DNA from: SG8-41 sp029864385 | GTDB lineage: Bacteria; Pseudomonadota; Gammaproteobacteria; Burkholderiales; SG8-41 | Assembly (NCBI GenBank): GCA_029864385.1 | Contig: JAOTTL010000186.1 | Coordinates: forward strand, 1-6,791 | Length of the DNA: 6,791 bases | Direction of reading: 5' to 3' | Part shown: in pieces, positions 6,575 through 6,791 of the stretch | How positions within the stretch are numbered: the stretch's first letter is position 1 | Layout of the letters: every line of letters starts with the position of its first letter | Notes under the pieces: model-generated | Databases searched by the model: none | The model's input: only the letters and a program-made list of their open reading frames with translations | Told to the model about the DNA's origin: nothing | Program-made: the position numbers and the translations under genes

Positions 6575-6791
6575 TCATCCGATCAGATCCGGGAACAGCG
6601 GTACGCGCAGCCGGTCAGCAAGACCGGGTGTCTCCGTTTCCGTAGTGAGCGCGCCGCTCGGGCACGACTCGACGCAGCGCAAGCATCCCTTGCAATAGCG
6701 GTAGTCAATGCCCATGAATTCGCGCTCGAACTTGCCGCCTTCCTCGCCCTCGCCCCAAGTCAGACAGAAGTCCGGGCAGACGAGATCGCAC
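6575..6791 (-). CDS. POR delta-type 2x[4Fe-4S] ferredoxin protein, C-terminal part (runs off the window)
   Basis: Only the last 71 codons are present; the frame is open through the window edge, so the N-terminus lies outside. The visible sequence begins CDLVCP, the last two cysteines of a first CxxCxxCxxxCP motif. A glycine/glutamate-rich spacer follows, then YCKGCLRCVESCP, a complete second [4Fe-4S] motif, and a 26-residue tail ending in LIG. This is the pattern of the delta subunit (PorD) of pyruvate:ferredoxin oxidoreductase, which carries electrons from the catalytic core to ferredoxin or, here, possibly to NfnAB. The stop TGA lies in ATGATG: it overlaps the first possible ATG of the fused POR gene by four bases and ends 11 bases before the preferred ATG. 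Whether this is a stand-alone PorD or the end of a gamma-delta fusion cannot be seen. Confidence 0.88.
   Translation of the reverse strand, partial: CDLVCPDFCLTWGEGEEGGKFEREFMGIDYRYCKGCLRCVESCPSGALTTETETPGLADRLRVPLFPDLIG

Noticed and set aside
3498..6698. A 1066-codon plus-strand open frame opposite the POR and nfnA genes
   Set aside because: It is exactly codon-aligned with both minus-strand genes, so its stops could only arise from TTA, CTA or TCA codons, which GC-rich genes avoid. The translation is repetitive in H, R, A, V and D and matches no family, while the minus-strand proteins carry full catalytic motifs.

Overview
The window reads as a chromosomal segment of a GC-rich proteobacterium, most likely a betaproteobacterium. 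That placement rests on the EF-Tu N-terminus (38 residues visible, starting MAKSKFERTKPHVNVGTIGH) and on the order tRNA-Tyr, tRNA-Gly, tRNA-Thr, tuf, which is the conserved tRNA-tufB arrangement of beta/gammaproteobacteria. It is an inference from remembered family sequences, not from a search. Every gene I can support lies on the minus strand, so transcription runs from the high-coordinate end toward position 1.

Layout. Positions 1-683 hold the start of tuf, its leader with an 11-bp hairpin abutting tRNA-Thr, the three tRNA genes and their sigma70-type promoter. Positions 684-1087 are a gene-free stretch of about 400 bases with an operator-like palindrome and an 11-bp inverted repeat pair, but no convincing gene. 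Positions 1088-1816 encode a short-chain dehydrogenase/reductase (SDR) with its own predicted promoter. Positions 1990-6791 are a tightly packed operon: a 4Fe-4S delta-type (PorD-like) protein entering from the window edge, a fused alpha-beta pyruvate/2-oxoacid:ferredoxin oxidoreductase (POR), an NfnA/SudB-like FAD/[2Fe-2S] protein and an NfnB/GltD-like FAD/2x[4Fe-4S]/NADP protein. The junctions are 11 bp (or a 4-bp overlap, depending on the POR start), 9 bp and a 1-bp overlap.

How the genes work together. POR decarboxylates a 2-oxoacid (probably pyruvate) with CoA and passes low-potential electrons through its own cluster and the delta ferredoxin domain. The NfnAB pair can move electrons between reduced ferredoxin, NADH and NADPH. 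Co-expression therefore suggests a soluble module linking 2-oxoacid oxidation (or reductive carboxylation) to the NAD(P)H pool. The POR gamma subunit is not in view and is expected just beyond the end of the window. The families are known; the combined module in this kind of host is the most interesting content, and I see no evidence of an entirely new system.
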